Below the pieces are notes generated by a model. That model saw only the letters and a program-made list of their open reading frames with translations. It was not told the DNA's origin and ran no database searches. Both the position numbers and the translations under genes were made by a program. 64,000 nucleotides of DNA, taken from an uncultured Bacteroidales bacterium. Lineage in GTDB: Bacteria > Bacteroidota > Bacteroidia > Bacteroidales > WCHB1-69. This document shows positions 32,839 to 40,120 of this stretch, one piece after another. The DNA lies in contig CAMJPH010000003.1 of assembly GCA_946407715.1 (NCBI GenBank), positions 9,980-73,979 on the forward strand, written 5' to 3'. Within the stretch, counting starts at the first letter, position 1. Every line of letters begins with the position of its first letter.

Positions 32839-33519
32839 TTATTCCCAACTGCCGGCGGTGCTGGCTTCGGTTAAGGATCCCATGTAGATGGCTTCGTACT
32901 GGGAACGGTATTGTTCTTCAGAAGAGAGGTCGTTGTAGAAAATCTTGTTCCACAGTTTGGTGAGGACGCCTGCATTACCAGGGGTGATGGATTTGTCCAT
33001 GTTGTAGAGCAGGTCGTCAAGGCTCACATCGATACGGTAAACTGGGATAGTGTAGGTTTTGCTGGAGAGGGAATCGGTCTGGATCTCATATTTTTTCTCC
33101 TTGTTGGAGAAAGGGATGTATTGGAAATGCTTAAAATTCTCGGCAGGGATTTTGTGGTCGATATCGAGAATCTTCTCCATGGCGGGGACTTCCACGATTT
33201 CCTTGTGAATCAAGCCCAATTTGAAGGCTTCGGCTTCGCTCATGGTGTCGGGGAAGTTACCAACGTTCTTTTCAATCATCACGGTGCCGTTATTTACGAA
33301 ATCAACCAGTTTGTCAATGTCGTCGGCATACACTTTGTGGACGTTTTTGTAAACGGCCTGCGCACTGCGGATGGCTAACAAGTTCTGCACGTTTGCCTCC
33401 TTGCGGAGCTGATAGACGGTTTTGAATTTTTCGGGGCGCATGATGCTGCGGGCGGCGAAAATGGCCAAAATCACCACGACAACCGCCAATAAAATAGAGA
33501 TTAATCTTCTAATTTTCAT
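32839..33519 (-). CDS. Single-pass membrane protein, uncharacterised
   Basis: 226 residues, no family recognised with certainty. Residues 7-25 form one transmembrane segment (ISILLAVVVVILAIFAARSI), with a basic N-terminus, so the body faces the periplasm. The following helix (LRKEANVQNLLAIRSAQAVYKN) and the phrase VYADDIDKLVDFVNNG resemble pseudopilin-like proteins, which is only a hint. It is the first gene of a tight minus-strand cluster (this gene, DUF3822, rsmD, pth, barrel protein) with a -7 element 49 bases upstream. The same gene is common upstream of DUF3822 in Bacteroidales, by recollection. Confidence 0.65.
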   Translation of the reverse strand: MKIRRLISILLAVVVVILAIFAARSIMRPEKFKTVYQLRKEANVQNLLAIRSAQAVYKNVHKVYADDIDKLVDFVNNGTVMIEKNVGNFPDTMSEAEAFKLGLIHKEIVEVPAMEKILDIDHKIPAENFKHFQYIPFSNKEKKYEIQTDSLSSKTYTIPVYRIDVSLDDLLYNMDKSITPGNAGVLTKLWNKIFYNDLSSEEQYRSQYEAIYMGSLTEASTAGSWE

Positions 33520-33567
33520 AATGTTATATAACTTTATTGTTTATTCTCCATTAAAAATTTCACCTTG

Positions 33568-33575
33568 CAAAAGTA
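33568..33575 (-). promoter_or_regulatory. -7 promoter element for the rsmD-pth operon
   Basis: The minus strand reads TACTTTTG, 49 bases upstream of the first ATG at 33519. Confidence 0.65.
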
Positions 33576-33633
33576 GTAAAAATATGGGTACGTTTTTATT
33601 TTTCTAAAAATATTTTCAAGAATCCATTGTGAA

Positions 33634-34272
33634 TTAAAAAAGGATCCGGTGTATCCCTGTTTCATAGTGGTTTACAAGCAGGTTCTTAAGATGCTGGTAG
33701 TCAGAATTGTTTTCCACGAAATCGATGTTCTCGGTGTCAACCAGCAGAATGGGGATTTGCTGGTTCTCGCGGAAGTAGGTCAGATATTTCTCCTGAATGT
33801 CGGTCAGGTATTCAATGGTGATGTCCTTCTCGAAAGAGCGGTTCCGCTTGGCGATTTGTTTCAGCAGACGGTCGGGTTTGGTGTAAAGGTAGAGGATGAG
33901 GTCGGGCTTCGGGAGGAAGTCGGCGATGGTGTCGAACACTTTCTTGAAGAGGGAAAATTCGTCTTTGGAAAGGTTGTTCTTGGAGAAGAGCAGGCATTTG
34001 TCGATGAAGTAGTCGCCGATGACGAAGTCGGTGAACAGATCGCGGGCGGTGAGCAGGTTCTTGAGCTGCTGGTAGCGGTCCATGAGGAACGTCATCTCCA
34101 CGGGAAAGGAATAATGTTCCGGGTCTTTGTAGAACTTTTCCAGAAAGGGGTTGTCGGCGAAACGCTCCAGGACGAGCTCGGCGTTCAGCTCGGATGCGAG
34201 CATGGTCGCAAGTGTGGTCTTTCCCGCGCCGATGCTGCCTTCTACAACCACATAATTATAAGGTATCTTCAT
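33634..34272 (-). CDS. Deoxynucleoside kinase (dGK/dCK family)
   Basis: Phosphorylates deoxynucleosides for salvage. 212 residues with the P-loop GSIGAGKTT near 12, the DRY-like segment MDRYQQL near 65, the ERS-like and lid region (KPDRLLKQIAKRNRSFEKDI) near 140, and IPILLVDTENIDF near 175. Base specificity (dA, dG or dC) cannot be read. It overlaps folK by 17 bases; the folK to deoxynucleoside kinase pairing is frequent in Bacteroidota. Confidence 0.88.
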   Translation of the reverse strand: MKIPYNYVVVEGSIGAGKTTLATMLASELNAELVLERFADNPFLEKFYKDPEHYSFPVEMTFLMDRYQQLKNLLTARDLFTDFVIGDYFIDKCLLFSKNNLSKDEFSLFKKVFDTIADFLPKPDLILYLYTKPDRLLKQIAKRNRSFEKDITIEYLTDIQEKYLTYFRENQQIPILLVDTENIDFVENNSDYQHLKNLLVNHYETGIHRILF

Positions 34273-34702
34273 GTTCGGTCAGGTTAATGTTCAATTCGTT
34301 TAGGGAAGCGAGCACAAAGTCGCGTTCGGCGATGTGAGGATGCGGGAGCGTGAGCCGTTCGTCGTGATACCGCATCCGGTCATAGTCCAGGATGTCTAAG
34401 TCGATGGTGCGGGCATGATATACGGGCTTCCCGTCCTTGAGGTAGCTTTTCTGCGTCCGCCCTAATCTCCGCTCGATGGATTGCAGCCCGTCCAAAAGCG
34501 CTAATGGTTCGAGCGTGGTCTCCATTATGATGACTTGGTTCAGGAACGGGTCTGAATCAAACCCCCAAGAAGGGGTCTCAATCACGGAAGATCGTTGCAA
34601 AATAGAACCCAACTCCTTTTCAATAAGGAACCTTGCGGACTGGAGATAGAACTCGCGGTCGCCTATGTTGCTGCCCAATCCGATTACGGCACGGTGCTGC
34701 AT
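34256..34702 (-). CDS. folK: 2-amino-4-hydroxy-6-hydroxymethyldihydropteridine pyrophosphokinase
   Basis: Transfers pyrophosphate from ATP to the pterin in folate synthesis. 148 residues from ATG 34702 (MQHRAVIGLGSNIGDRE); a longer frame upstream runs into another small ORF and is rejected. Signature elements: GLGSNIGDRE near 8, ETPSWGFDSDPFLNQV near 42, and the HPPK motif ARTIDLDILDYDR near 98, followed by LPHPHIAERDFVL. It overlaps the kinase gene downstream by 17 bases. Confidence 0.94.
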   Translation of the reverse strand: MQHRAVIGLGSNIGDREFYLQSARFLIEKELGSILQRSSVIETPSWGFDSDPFLNQVIIMETTLEPLALLDGLQSIERRLGRTQKSYLKDGKPVYHARTIDLDILDYDRMRYHDERLTLPHPHIAERDFVLASLNELNINLTEHEDTL

Positions 34703-34721
34703 CTGTCCGTACGATAATGGC

Positions 34722-34871
34722 TTAGTTGTTGATGAAAAGCAGCGGATTAGCCGCCAAACCAGCAATCACACTCAACGATTGTGAATAATTGAGGATGTTG
34801 TTGATGATTCTTCTGGACGGTTTCTCTTTTTTGACGGTTTTCTTTATTTCAGGTGTAGAATATTTATTCAT
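34722..34871 (-). CDS. 49-residue ORF upstream of folK
   Basis: The minus strand encodes MNKYSTPEIKKTVKKEKP, then RRIINNILNYSQSLSVI, ending GLAANPLLFINN. A basic N-terminus is followed by a short amphipathic helix (NILNYSQSLSVI). Tiny proteins of this look, with a phrase like ILxYSxxL near the end, recur in Bacteroidales genomes, by recollection. The stop is 20 bases before the folK start. Function unknown; coding status is likely but not proven. Confidence 0.55.
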   Translation of the reverse strand: MNKYSTPEIKKTVKKEKPSRRIINNILNYSQSLSVIAGLAANPLLFINN

Positions 34872-34956
34872 CGGCAGAAAATTTGTTTCTAATTTTTTCA
34901 ATAAATGGTTAACGTGAGGCTTCTAAAAATATTGTACATCATATCTGAAAAAAACT

Positions 34957-34964
34957 TATTTTTG
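34957..34964 (+). promoter_or_regulatory. -7 promoter element for the HerA-like gene
   Basis: TATTTTTG, 40 bases before ATG 35004; ATTG at 34931 is a possible -33 element. Confidence 0.65.
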
Positions 34965-35003
34965 CAGACAGAAATATGGTATTACTTTGTAATTTGAAAA
35001 GTT

Positions 35004-36593
35004 ATGTATAATCAGGAATATGGACTTTATGTGGCGCATTGCGATGACGGTGCGCTTTCTATTCAATCGAAAATGGCCAACCGCCACGGGTTGATTGCCG
35101 GCGCGACGGGAACGGGCAAGACCGTCAGTTTGCAAGTGCTGGCTGAAACCTTCAGCCAGATAGGGGTGCCCTGTTTCATGGCCGATATGAAGGGCGACCT
35201 CTCCGGCATCAGTCAGATTGGCAAGATGAGTGGGTTCATTGAGAAACGTCTGCCGGAGTTCGGACTCGAAAATCCTGAGTTCCAGGCTTGTCCGGTTCGG
35301 TTTTACGATGTGTTCGGCGAGCAAGGGCATCCGATCCGCGCCACCGTGTCGCAGATGGGGCCGCAGTTGCTCTCCCGTTTGCTTGGCCTCAACGAGACGC
35401 AGGACGGTGTGCTCAACATCGTGTTCCGCATCGCCGACGAGCGCGGTCTGATGATCATCGACCTCAAGGATCTGCGGGCAATGTTGGAGTATGTTTCCAA
35501 ACACGCGAAGGAATACACGATGAAGTACGGCAACGTCTCCACGGCCTCCATCGGTGCCATCCAACGTGCGCTGCTGCAGTTGGAAGCGCAAGGGGCGGAC
35601 AAGTTCCTCGGCGAGCCGAGCTTCGACATCTACGACCTCATCCAGACGGAGAACGGAAAGGGTGTGATGAGCGTTCTGGCCGCCGACAAGCTGATGATGC
35701 AGCCCAAACTCTATAGCACTTTCCTGTTGTGGCTGCTTTCCGAACTTTACTCTACGCTGCCCGAAGTCGGCGACCTCGACAAACCGAAGCTCGTCTTCTT
35801 CTTCGATGAGGCGCACACGCTCTTCGAGGACACCTCCAAAGCGTTGGTTGACAAGATAGAACAGGTGATTCGTCTGATCCGAAGCAAGGGCGTGGGCATC
35901 TACTTTATCTCGCAATATCCGACTGACATTCCGGACAATATCCTCGGACAGTTGGGCAACCGCATCCAACACGCGTTGCGAGCCTATACCCCCAAAGACC
36001 AGAAGGCTGTGCGTACTGCCGCTGACACGTTCCGTGCTAATCCGGCGTTCAAGACCGACGAGGCCATCATGAACTTGGAAACGGGCGAGGCGTTGGTCAG
36101 CTTCCTTGACGAGAAAGGTGCGCCGGGCATGGTGCAACGCGCGAAAATCCTCTTCCCGTTGTCGCAAATAGGGGCTATCACCGAGGGACAGCGGATGGAC
36201 ATCATCAAGCAGAGTCGTGTCTATGGCAAATACGACACGCCCGTCGATAATGAGAGCGCTTTCGAGATTCTGATCAAGGAAGCGGAGGAGGCGCTTGCCG
36301 TGCAAGAGGCTGAAAAACATGCGATAGAGGAAGCCAAGCAAGAACAAAAGGGGGAGAAGACATCTTCCAAGAAGCAAGGTGTCATGGGCAAGGTGCTCAA
36401 GGCAATCATCACCGCCGTGACCGGCACGTTGGCTACGGCTGCGGGCACGGCCATCAGCAACAAGGTGACAGGTAAGAAGTCCAAATCGAAGACCTCCACG
36501 AAGGAAAAGGTCATCAAGAACACCACCTCCGCCGCCACGAGAACCATCACTCGCGAGATCTCACGGGATATTCTCGGGAACATCCTTAAGTAA
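35004..36593 (+). CDS. HerA-like ATPase (DUF853, YjgR family)
   Basis: Probable DNA-translocating or remodelling ATPase; the cellular role is unknown. 529 residues: Walker A GATGTGKT at 33-40, Walker [16 protein letters not shown] near 255, and a downstream segment ([42 protein letters not shown]) with sensor-like Gln and Arg. This is the full DUF853 layout. The last 100 residues differ: a Lys/Glu-rich stretch ([17 protein letters not shown]) then an Ala/Thr-rich basic tail. It stands directly before the R-M genes (16 bases), but those look acquired, so functional coupling is doubtful. Confidence 0.88.
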   Translation: MYNQEYGLYVAHCDDGALSIQSKMANRHGLIAGATGTGKTVSLQVLAETFSQIGVPCFMADMKGDLSGISQIGKMSGFIEKRLPEFGLENPEFQACPVRFYDVFGEQGHPIRATVSQMGPQLLSRLLGLNETQDGVLNIVFRIADERGLMIIDLKDLRAMLEYVSKHAKEYTMKYGNVSTASIGAIQRALLQLEAQGADKFLGEPSFDIYDLIQTENGKGVMSVLAADKLMMQPKLYSTFLLWLLSELYSTLPEVGDLDKPKLVFFFDEAHTLFEDTSKALVDKIEQVIRLIRSKGVGIYFISQYPTDIPDNILGQLGNRIQHALRAYTPKDQKAVRTAADTFRANPAFKTDEAIMNLETGEALVSFLDEKGAPGMVQRAKILFPLSQIGAITEGQRMDIIKQSRVYGKYDTPVDNESAFEILIKEAEEALAVQEAEKHAIEEAKQEQKGEKTSSKKQGVMGKVLKAIITAVTGTLATAAGTAISNKVTGKKSKSKTSTKEKVIKNTTSAATRTITREISRDILGNILK

Positions 36594-36609
36594 TGATTGT
36601 TGTTGATAG

Positions 36610-37761
36610 ATGATGATGAATTCCATAGAACTGTTTGCCGGTGGGGGAGGGCTTGCCTTGGCGGCCTCTCGTTCGGGATTTAACCATTCTTTTATGGTGG
36701 AATGGGATTCGGATTCTGTCAGCACGTTGCGTCAGAACAGCCTGTTGTTGAAGTTGTCATCTAAATCTGATAAAACTATATTTAACGGTGATATTCGGGA
36801 TGTGAATTTTTCTCATTATTCAGAAAAAGTGGATTTGTTGTCAGGAGGCCCTCCATGTCAGCCTTTTTCCGTTGGAGGTAAGGCTCAAGCCTTTAATGAT
36901 AGTCGTGATATGTTTCCACAGGCTGCACGGGCTTTAGCTGAAATAAAACCGCGAGCATTCATTTTTGAGAATGTGAGAGGTTTGCTGCGGAAAAGTTTTG
37001 CCCGATACTTTAATTATATTATTTTACAACTTACTTATCCTGAAATTGTCCGATTGGACAATCAGTCTTGGGAAGAGCATCTCTCGCTTTTGGAGAAACA
37101 CCATACGAGCAACGCCTTTTACGAAGGGTTGAAATATAATGTCGTTTTCAGATTGGTGAATGCGGCTGATTATGGTGTCCCTCAGAAACGGGAGAGAGTT
37201 TTTATTGTTGGGTTCAGAAACGATGTGAAAGGCGATTGGTGCTTTCCTGAACCGACACATTCAAAAGAGGCTCTTGACTATGCTAAGTATTGTACCGGTG
37301 AATATTGGGGACGACATAATCTCCCCATTCCAAAGTCAGTGAAATGTACCTCACAATTGCTGTTTGCACCAGATAAGAAACCCTGGGTTACTGTCCGTGA
37401 TGTTTTATGCGACCTTCCCAATCCGCAAAATAAAGAGAATAAAACAGTAAATCACCAGTATCAACCTGGTGCGAAAATATATCCCGGGCATACAGGAAGT
37501 TGCTTGGACGAACCGTCCAAAACAATAAAGGCAGGGGCTCATGGTGTCCCAGGTGGTGAAAACATGATGCTTCTTGATGACGGAACGGCCCGATACTACA
37601 CGGTTCGCGAGGCAGCCCGAATCCAGACTTTTCCTGATGAATACATGTTCCCATGTTCTTGGACAGAAAGTATGCGACAAATAGGCAATGCTGTTCCGGT
37701 TCTTTTGGGAAGTGTTGTTGCAAAATCTGTTTATAATACGTTGAAGAATGACAGACATTAA
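36610..37761 (+). CDS. C5-cytosine DNA methyltransferase of a type II R-M system
   Basis: Methylates cytosine at C5 in a DNA target and protects host DNA. 383 residues with the standard motifs: I SIELFAGGGGLALAA near 5, IV GGPPCQPFS with nucleophile Cys83, VI FENVRG (Glu120), VIII QKRERVFIVGF near 196, and X RQIGNAVPVLLG near 355. The target-recognition part is short. Three ATGs in tandem (36610, 36613, 36616) could each start it. AT content is visibly higher than in the flanking genes, fitting acquisition. The stop overlaps the endonuclease start by 14 bases. Pairing with an Eco29kI-type enzyme suggests target CCGCGG; this is inference. Confidence 0.93.
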   Translation: MMMNSIELFAGGGGLALAASRSGFNHSFMVEWDSDSVSTLRQNSLLLKLSSKSDKTIFNGDIRDVNFSHYSEKVDLLSGGPPCQPFSVGGKAQAFNDSRDMFPQAARALAEIKPRAFIFENVRGLLRKSFARYFNYIILQLTYPEIVRLDNQSWEEHLSLLEKHHTSNAFYEGLKYNVVFRLVNAADYGVPQKRERVFIVGFRNDVKGDWCFPEPTHSKEALDYAKYCTGEYWGRHNLPIPKSVKCTSQLLFAPDKKPWVTVRDVLCDLPNPQNKENKTVNHQYQPGAKIYPGHTGSCLDEPSKTIKAGAHGVPGGENMMLLDDGTARYYTVREAARIQTFPDEYMFPCSWTESMRQIGNAVPVLLGSVVAKSVYNTLKNDRH

Positions 37762-38461
37762 AATTTTCAATCCATTGGATAAAGAAAACCTCGGTAAGAG
37801 TGTCTCAACAGCTATTTTGACGCAAAACGTAATCCCTTTTACTGAATTACGTGATTTTGTGGGCGCAGGTGTATATGCAATCTACTATACGGGTGATTTC
37901 CCGCTTTATAAAGAGATTGCGGCTGCGAATAAAGGTGAATTTTTACAACCAATATATGCGGGAAAAGCTGTTCCACAGGGCGCAAGAAAAGGTAATCTCG
38001 TATTGGATTCCCTGTCGGGGAATGATTTGTATCGTAGATTGAATGAACATCGAAAATCTATAGAAGACGTTCAGAATCTTTTAGTTGAAGACTTTTATTT
38101 CCGATATCTTATTGTTGACAACATTTGGATACCATTAGGTGAATCTGTCCTAATTCAGCAAATTAAACCTCTATGGAATAACATAGTTGATGGCTTTGGT
38201 AATCATGATCCGGGGAAAGGTCGTGTTAATCAACAAAGGTCACCTTGGGATATGTTACATCCTGGCAGAAAATGGGCTGAAAAATTAGCACCAGGTAAAT
38301 CTGTAGAAGAAATTAAGTCAGATATTGCAGAGTTTTTTTCATCATCCTCTGCTTCAATAACCAATAACCATTCAAAAAATGCAAAAAGTATTAGTCATAT
38401 ACACCGGCGGTACCATCGGCATGATGATGGACCCGGAAGACAAGGCTCTGAAGCCTTTTGA
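37748..38461 (+). CDS. Eco29kI-family GIY-YIG restriction endonuclease
   Basis: Type II endonuclease cutting unmodified DNA; characterised Eco29kI recognises CCGCGG. 237 residues in this frame. The GIY-YIG core is visible: GVYAIYY at 41-47, PIYAGKA at 68-74, the Arg-bearing helix LYRRLNEHRKSI near 94, the catalytic Glu in PLGESVLIQQIKPLWN near 132, and the family phrase GNHDPGKGR near 151. The last 27 codons (from about 38379) run through the start of ansA in another frame and look non-native (SHIHRRYHRHDDGPG). The true C-terminus probably lay near DIAEFF at residue 197, so the original stop seems lost. Activity is likely but uncertain. Confidence 0.85.
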   Translation: MTDIKIFNPLDKENLGKSVSTAILTQNVIPFTELRDFVGAGVYAIYYTGDFPLYKEIAAANKGEFLQPIYAGKAVPQGARKGNLVLDSLSGNDLYRRLNEHRKSIEDVQNLLVEDFYFRYLIVDNIWIPLGESVLIQQIKPLWNNIVDGFGNHDPGKGRVNQQRSPWDMLHPGRKWAEKLAPGKSVEEIKSDIAEFFSSSSASITNNHSKNAKSISHIHRRYHRHDDGPGRQGSEAF

Positions 38462-39410
38462 ATTCAAGAATATCCGGCAGCAGCTGCCTATGCTGGACCT
38501 CTTGGAGTGCGACATCACCTTCAAGAGCTTGCTGCCTCTCATCGACTCTTCGGACACCAACCCGCAGTTCTGGCTCCGGCTGGTGGACATGATCGAGACC
38601 GAATATCAGAACTATGACGGTTTTGTGGTGCTGCACGGCACCGACACGATGGCCTACACCTCCTCGGCGCTTAGTTTCCTGTTAGAGAATCTTGACAAGC
38701 CCGTCATTATTACTGGTTCACAGCTGCCTTTGGGTGTGCTGCGCACAGACGGCCGTCGCAACATCCTCAACGCCATTGGCTTTGCCGCTGACCAAAAAGA
38801 CGGGAGACCTATGCTGAACGAGGTGTGTCTCTTTTTCCAGACCGCCCTTTTCCGCGGCAACCGCATCTACAAGGACGATGCCGCCAGTTTCAACGCCTTT
38901 CACTCGCCCAACTACCCACATCTGGCAAATGTAGGCACCGAGATATCTTATAACGAGCATTGTCTGCTCCCTAAAAGCGTCCCCGGCACCTTCATTGCCC
39001 ACCACAAGATGGATAACAACGTGGGACTCATCAAGCTTTTCCCTGGCATTAACCTTGCTACCATGGAGGCCATGCTGAACACGGAAGGTTTGCATGCCGT
39101 CGTTCTGGAGACCTTTGGTGTGGGTAATGCCCCGACATCTCCGGATTTCCTCAAGATTCTCAAGGACGCCATCGACCGAGACATCATCCTTGTCAACATC
39201 TCCCAATGCAAGGGCGGTGGCGGCGTGGAGATGCAGCGTTACGCCACGGGCAAGCACCTTGCCGACATCGGCGTTACTTCCGGAAGTGACATGACCACCG
39301 AGGCGGCCCTTACCAAGCTGATGTACCTCTTCGGCGAGGGTTATCCATTGGATACCATACGGAAATTGTTGAAAATGTCCCTGCGCGGGGAATTAACCGA
39401 GAACTACTAA
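38379..39410 (+). CDS. ansA: L-asparaginase, type I (cytoplasmic)
   Basis: Hydrolyses asparagine to aspartate and ammonia. 343 residues, no signal peptide, so the cytoplasmic type. The first active-site motif YTGGTIGMM has nucleophile Thr12; the second, VVLHGTDTMAYTSSALSF near 85, carries the Thr-Asp pair; further on are ITGSQLPLG and QCKGGGGVEM. The start ATG at 38379 lies inside the end of the endonuclease frame. It abuts cutC as TAATG, implying translational coupling. With gdhA it fits amino-acid nitrogen handling. Confidence 0.95.
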   Translation: MQKVLVIYTGGTIGMMMDPEDKALKPFEFKNIRQQLPMLDLLECDITFKSLLPLIDSSDTNPQFWLRLVDMIETEYQNYDGFVVLHGTDTMAYTSSALSFLLENLDKPVIITGSQLPLGVLRTDGRRNILNAIGFAADQKDGRPMLNEVCLFFQTALFRGNRIYKDDAASFNAFHSPNYPHLANVGTEISYNEHCLLPKSVPGTFIAHHKMDNNVGLIKLFPGINLATMEAMLNTEGLHAVVLETFGVGNAPTSPDFLKILKDAIDRDIILVNISQCKGGGGVEMQRYATGKHLADIGVTSGSDMTTEAALTKLMYLFGEGYPLDTIRKLLKMSLRGELTENY

Positions 39411-40090
39411 TGGAAATTGAAATCTGCTGTGGTTCGATACAGTCGGCCGCGAACGCGAAAGCTGGCGGCGCGGTGCGTGTCGAGTTATGTCAAGGGCTGA
39501 TAGAGGGCGGTACCACGCCGTCTCCTGCCACCATTGAATATGCCGTGAAAGAGTTGGGACTGCAAGTCTTCGTCTTGGTCCGTCCTCGCGGCGGCGACTT
39601 TTGCTACAACGAATTGGAAATCAAAACGATGGAGGAAGATGTGAAATACTGCAAGAAAGCTGGCGTAGCTGGCATTGTGGTCGGATTCCTGCATCCAGAC
39701 GGAAGCATTGACACGGAGCTGACCCGTCGGTTCGTGAAATTAGCCGCCCCGCTGCCGGTAACGTTCCATCGTGCCTTCGACCGTTGTCCTGAACCCTTGA
39801 AAGCATTGGAGCAAATTATTGATTGCGGTTGCGCCCGTATCCTGACCTCCGGTTGCAAACCTACCGCTATGGAAGGCGCGGATTTGCTGAAACAGCTTGC
39901 GAAGCAGGCAAATGGTCGCATCAAGATTCTTGCGGGAAGCGGTGTCACACCTGAAAACGCAGCGGTGTTGCGGGAAAAAACCGGTGTTCCGGAGATTCAC
40001 GGCTCTTGCAAAATCACGCGTGCTGACGGAGCGTGGGAGACGGATGTCGATGCGGTGACGAGGCTTATTGAGCAGTTGGCGGGGAAATGA
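39410..40090 (+). CDS. cutC: CutC family protein (copper homeostasis)
   Basis: 226 residues of a TIM-barrel family historically tied to copper tolerance; the molecular activity is not settled. Characteristic are the start EIEICCGSIQSAANAKAGGAVRVELCQGLIEGGTTPS, then VLVRPRGGDFCYNELE, GIVVGFLHPDGSID, FHRAFDRCPEPLKAL, RILTSGCKPTAMEG and EIHGSC. Cysteines near the barrel opening are conserved. It is coupled to ansA by a one-base overlap, with no metal-related gene nearby. Confidence 0.93.
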   Translation: MEIEICCGSIQSAANAKAGGAVRVELCQGLIEGGTTPSPATIEYAVKELGLQVFVLVRPRGGDFCYNELEIKTMEEDVKYCKKAGVAGIVVGFLHPDGSIDTELTRRFVKLAAPLPVTFHRAFDRCPEPLKALEQIIDCGCARILTSGCKPTAMEGADLLKQLAKQANGRIKILAGSGVTPENAAVLREKTGVPEIHGSCKITRADGAWETDVDAVTRLIEQLAGK

Positions 40091-40120
40091 TGTATAATGT
40101 ATAATGAATGAGGAATTATG
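40088..40120. repeat. Heptad array spanning the cutC-transglutaminase gap, ATAATGT word
   Basis: Units atgatgt, ataatgt, ataatga, atgagga, attatga run from the cutC stop codon into the ATG of the next gene, so the array is the entire intergenic region. Confidence 0.6.
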
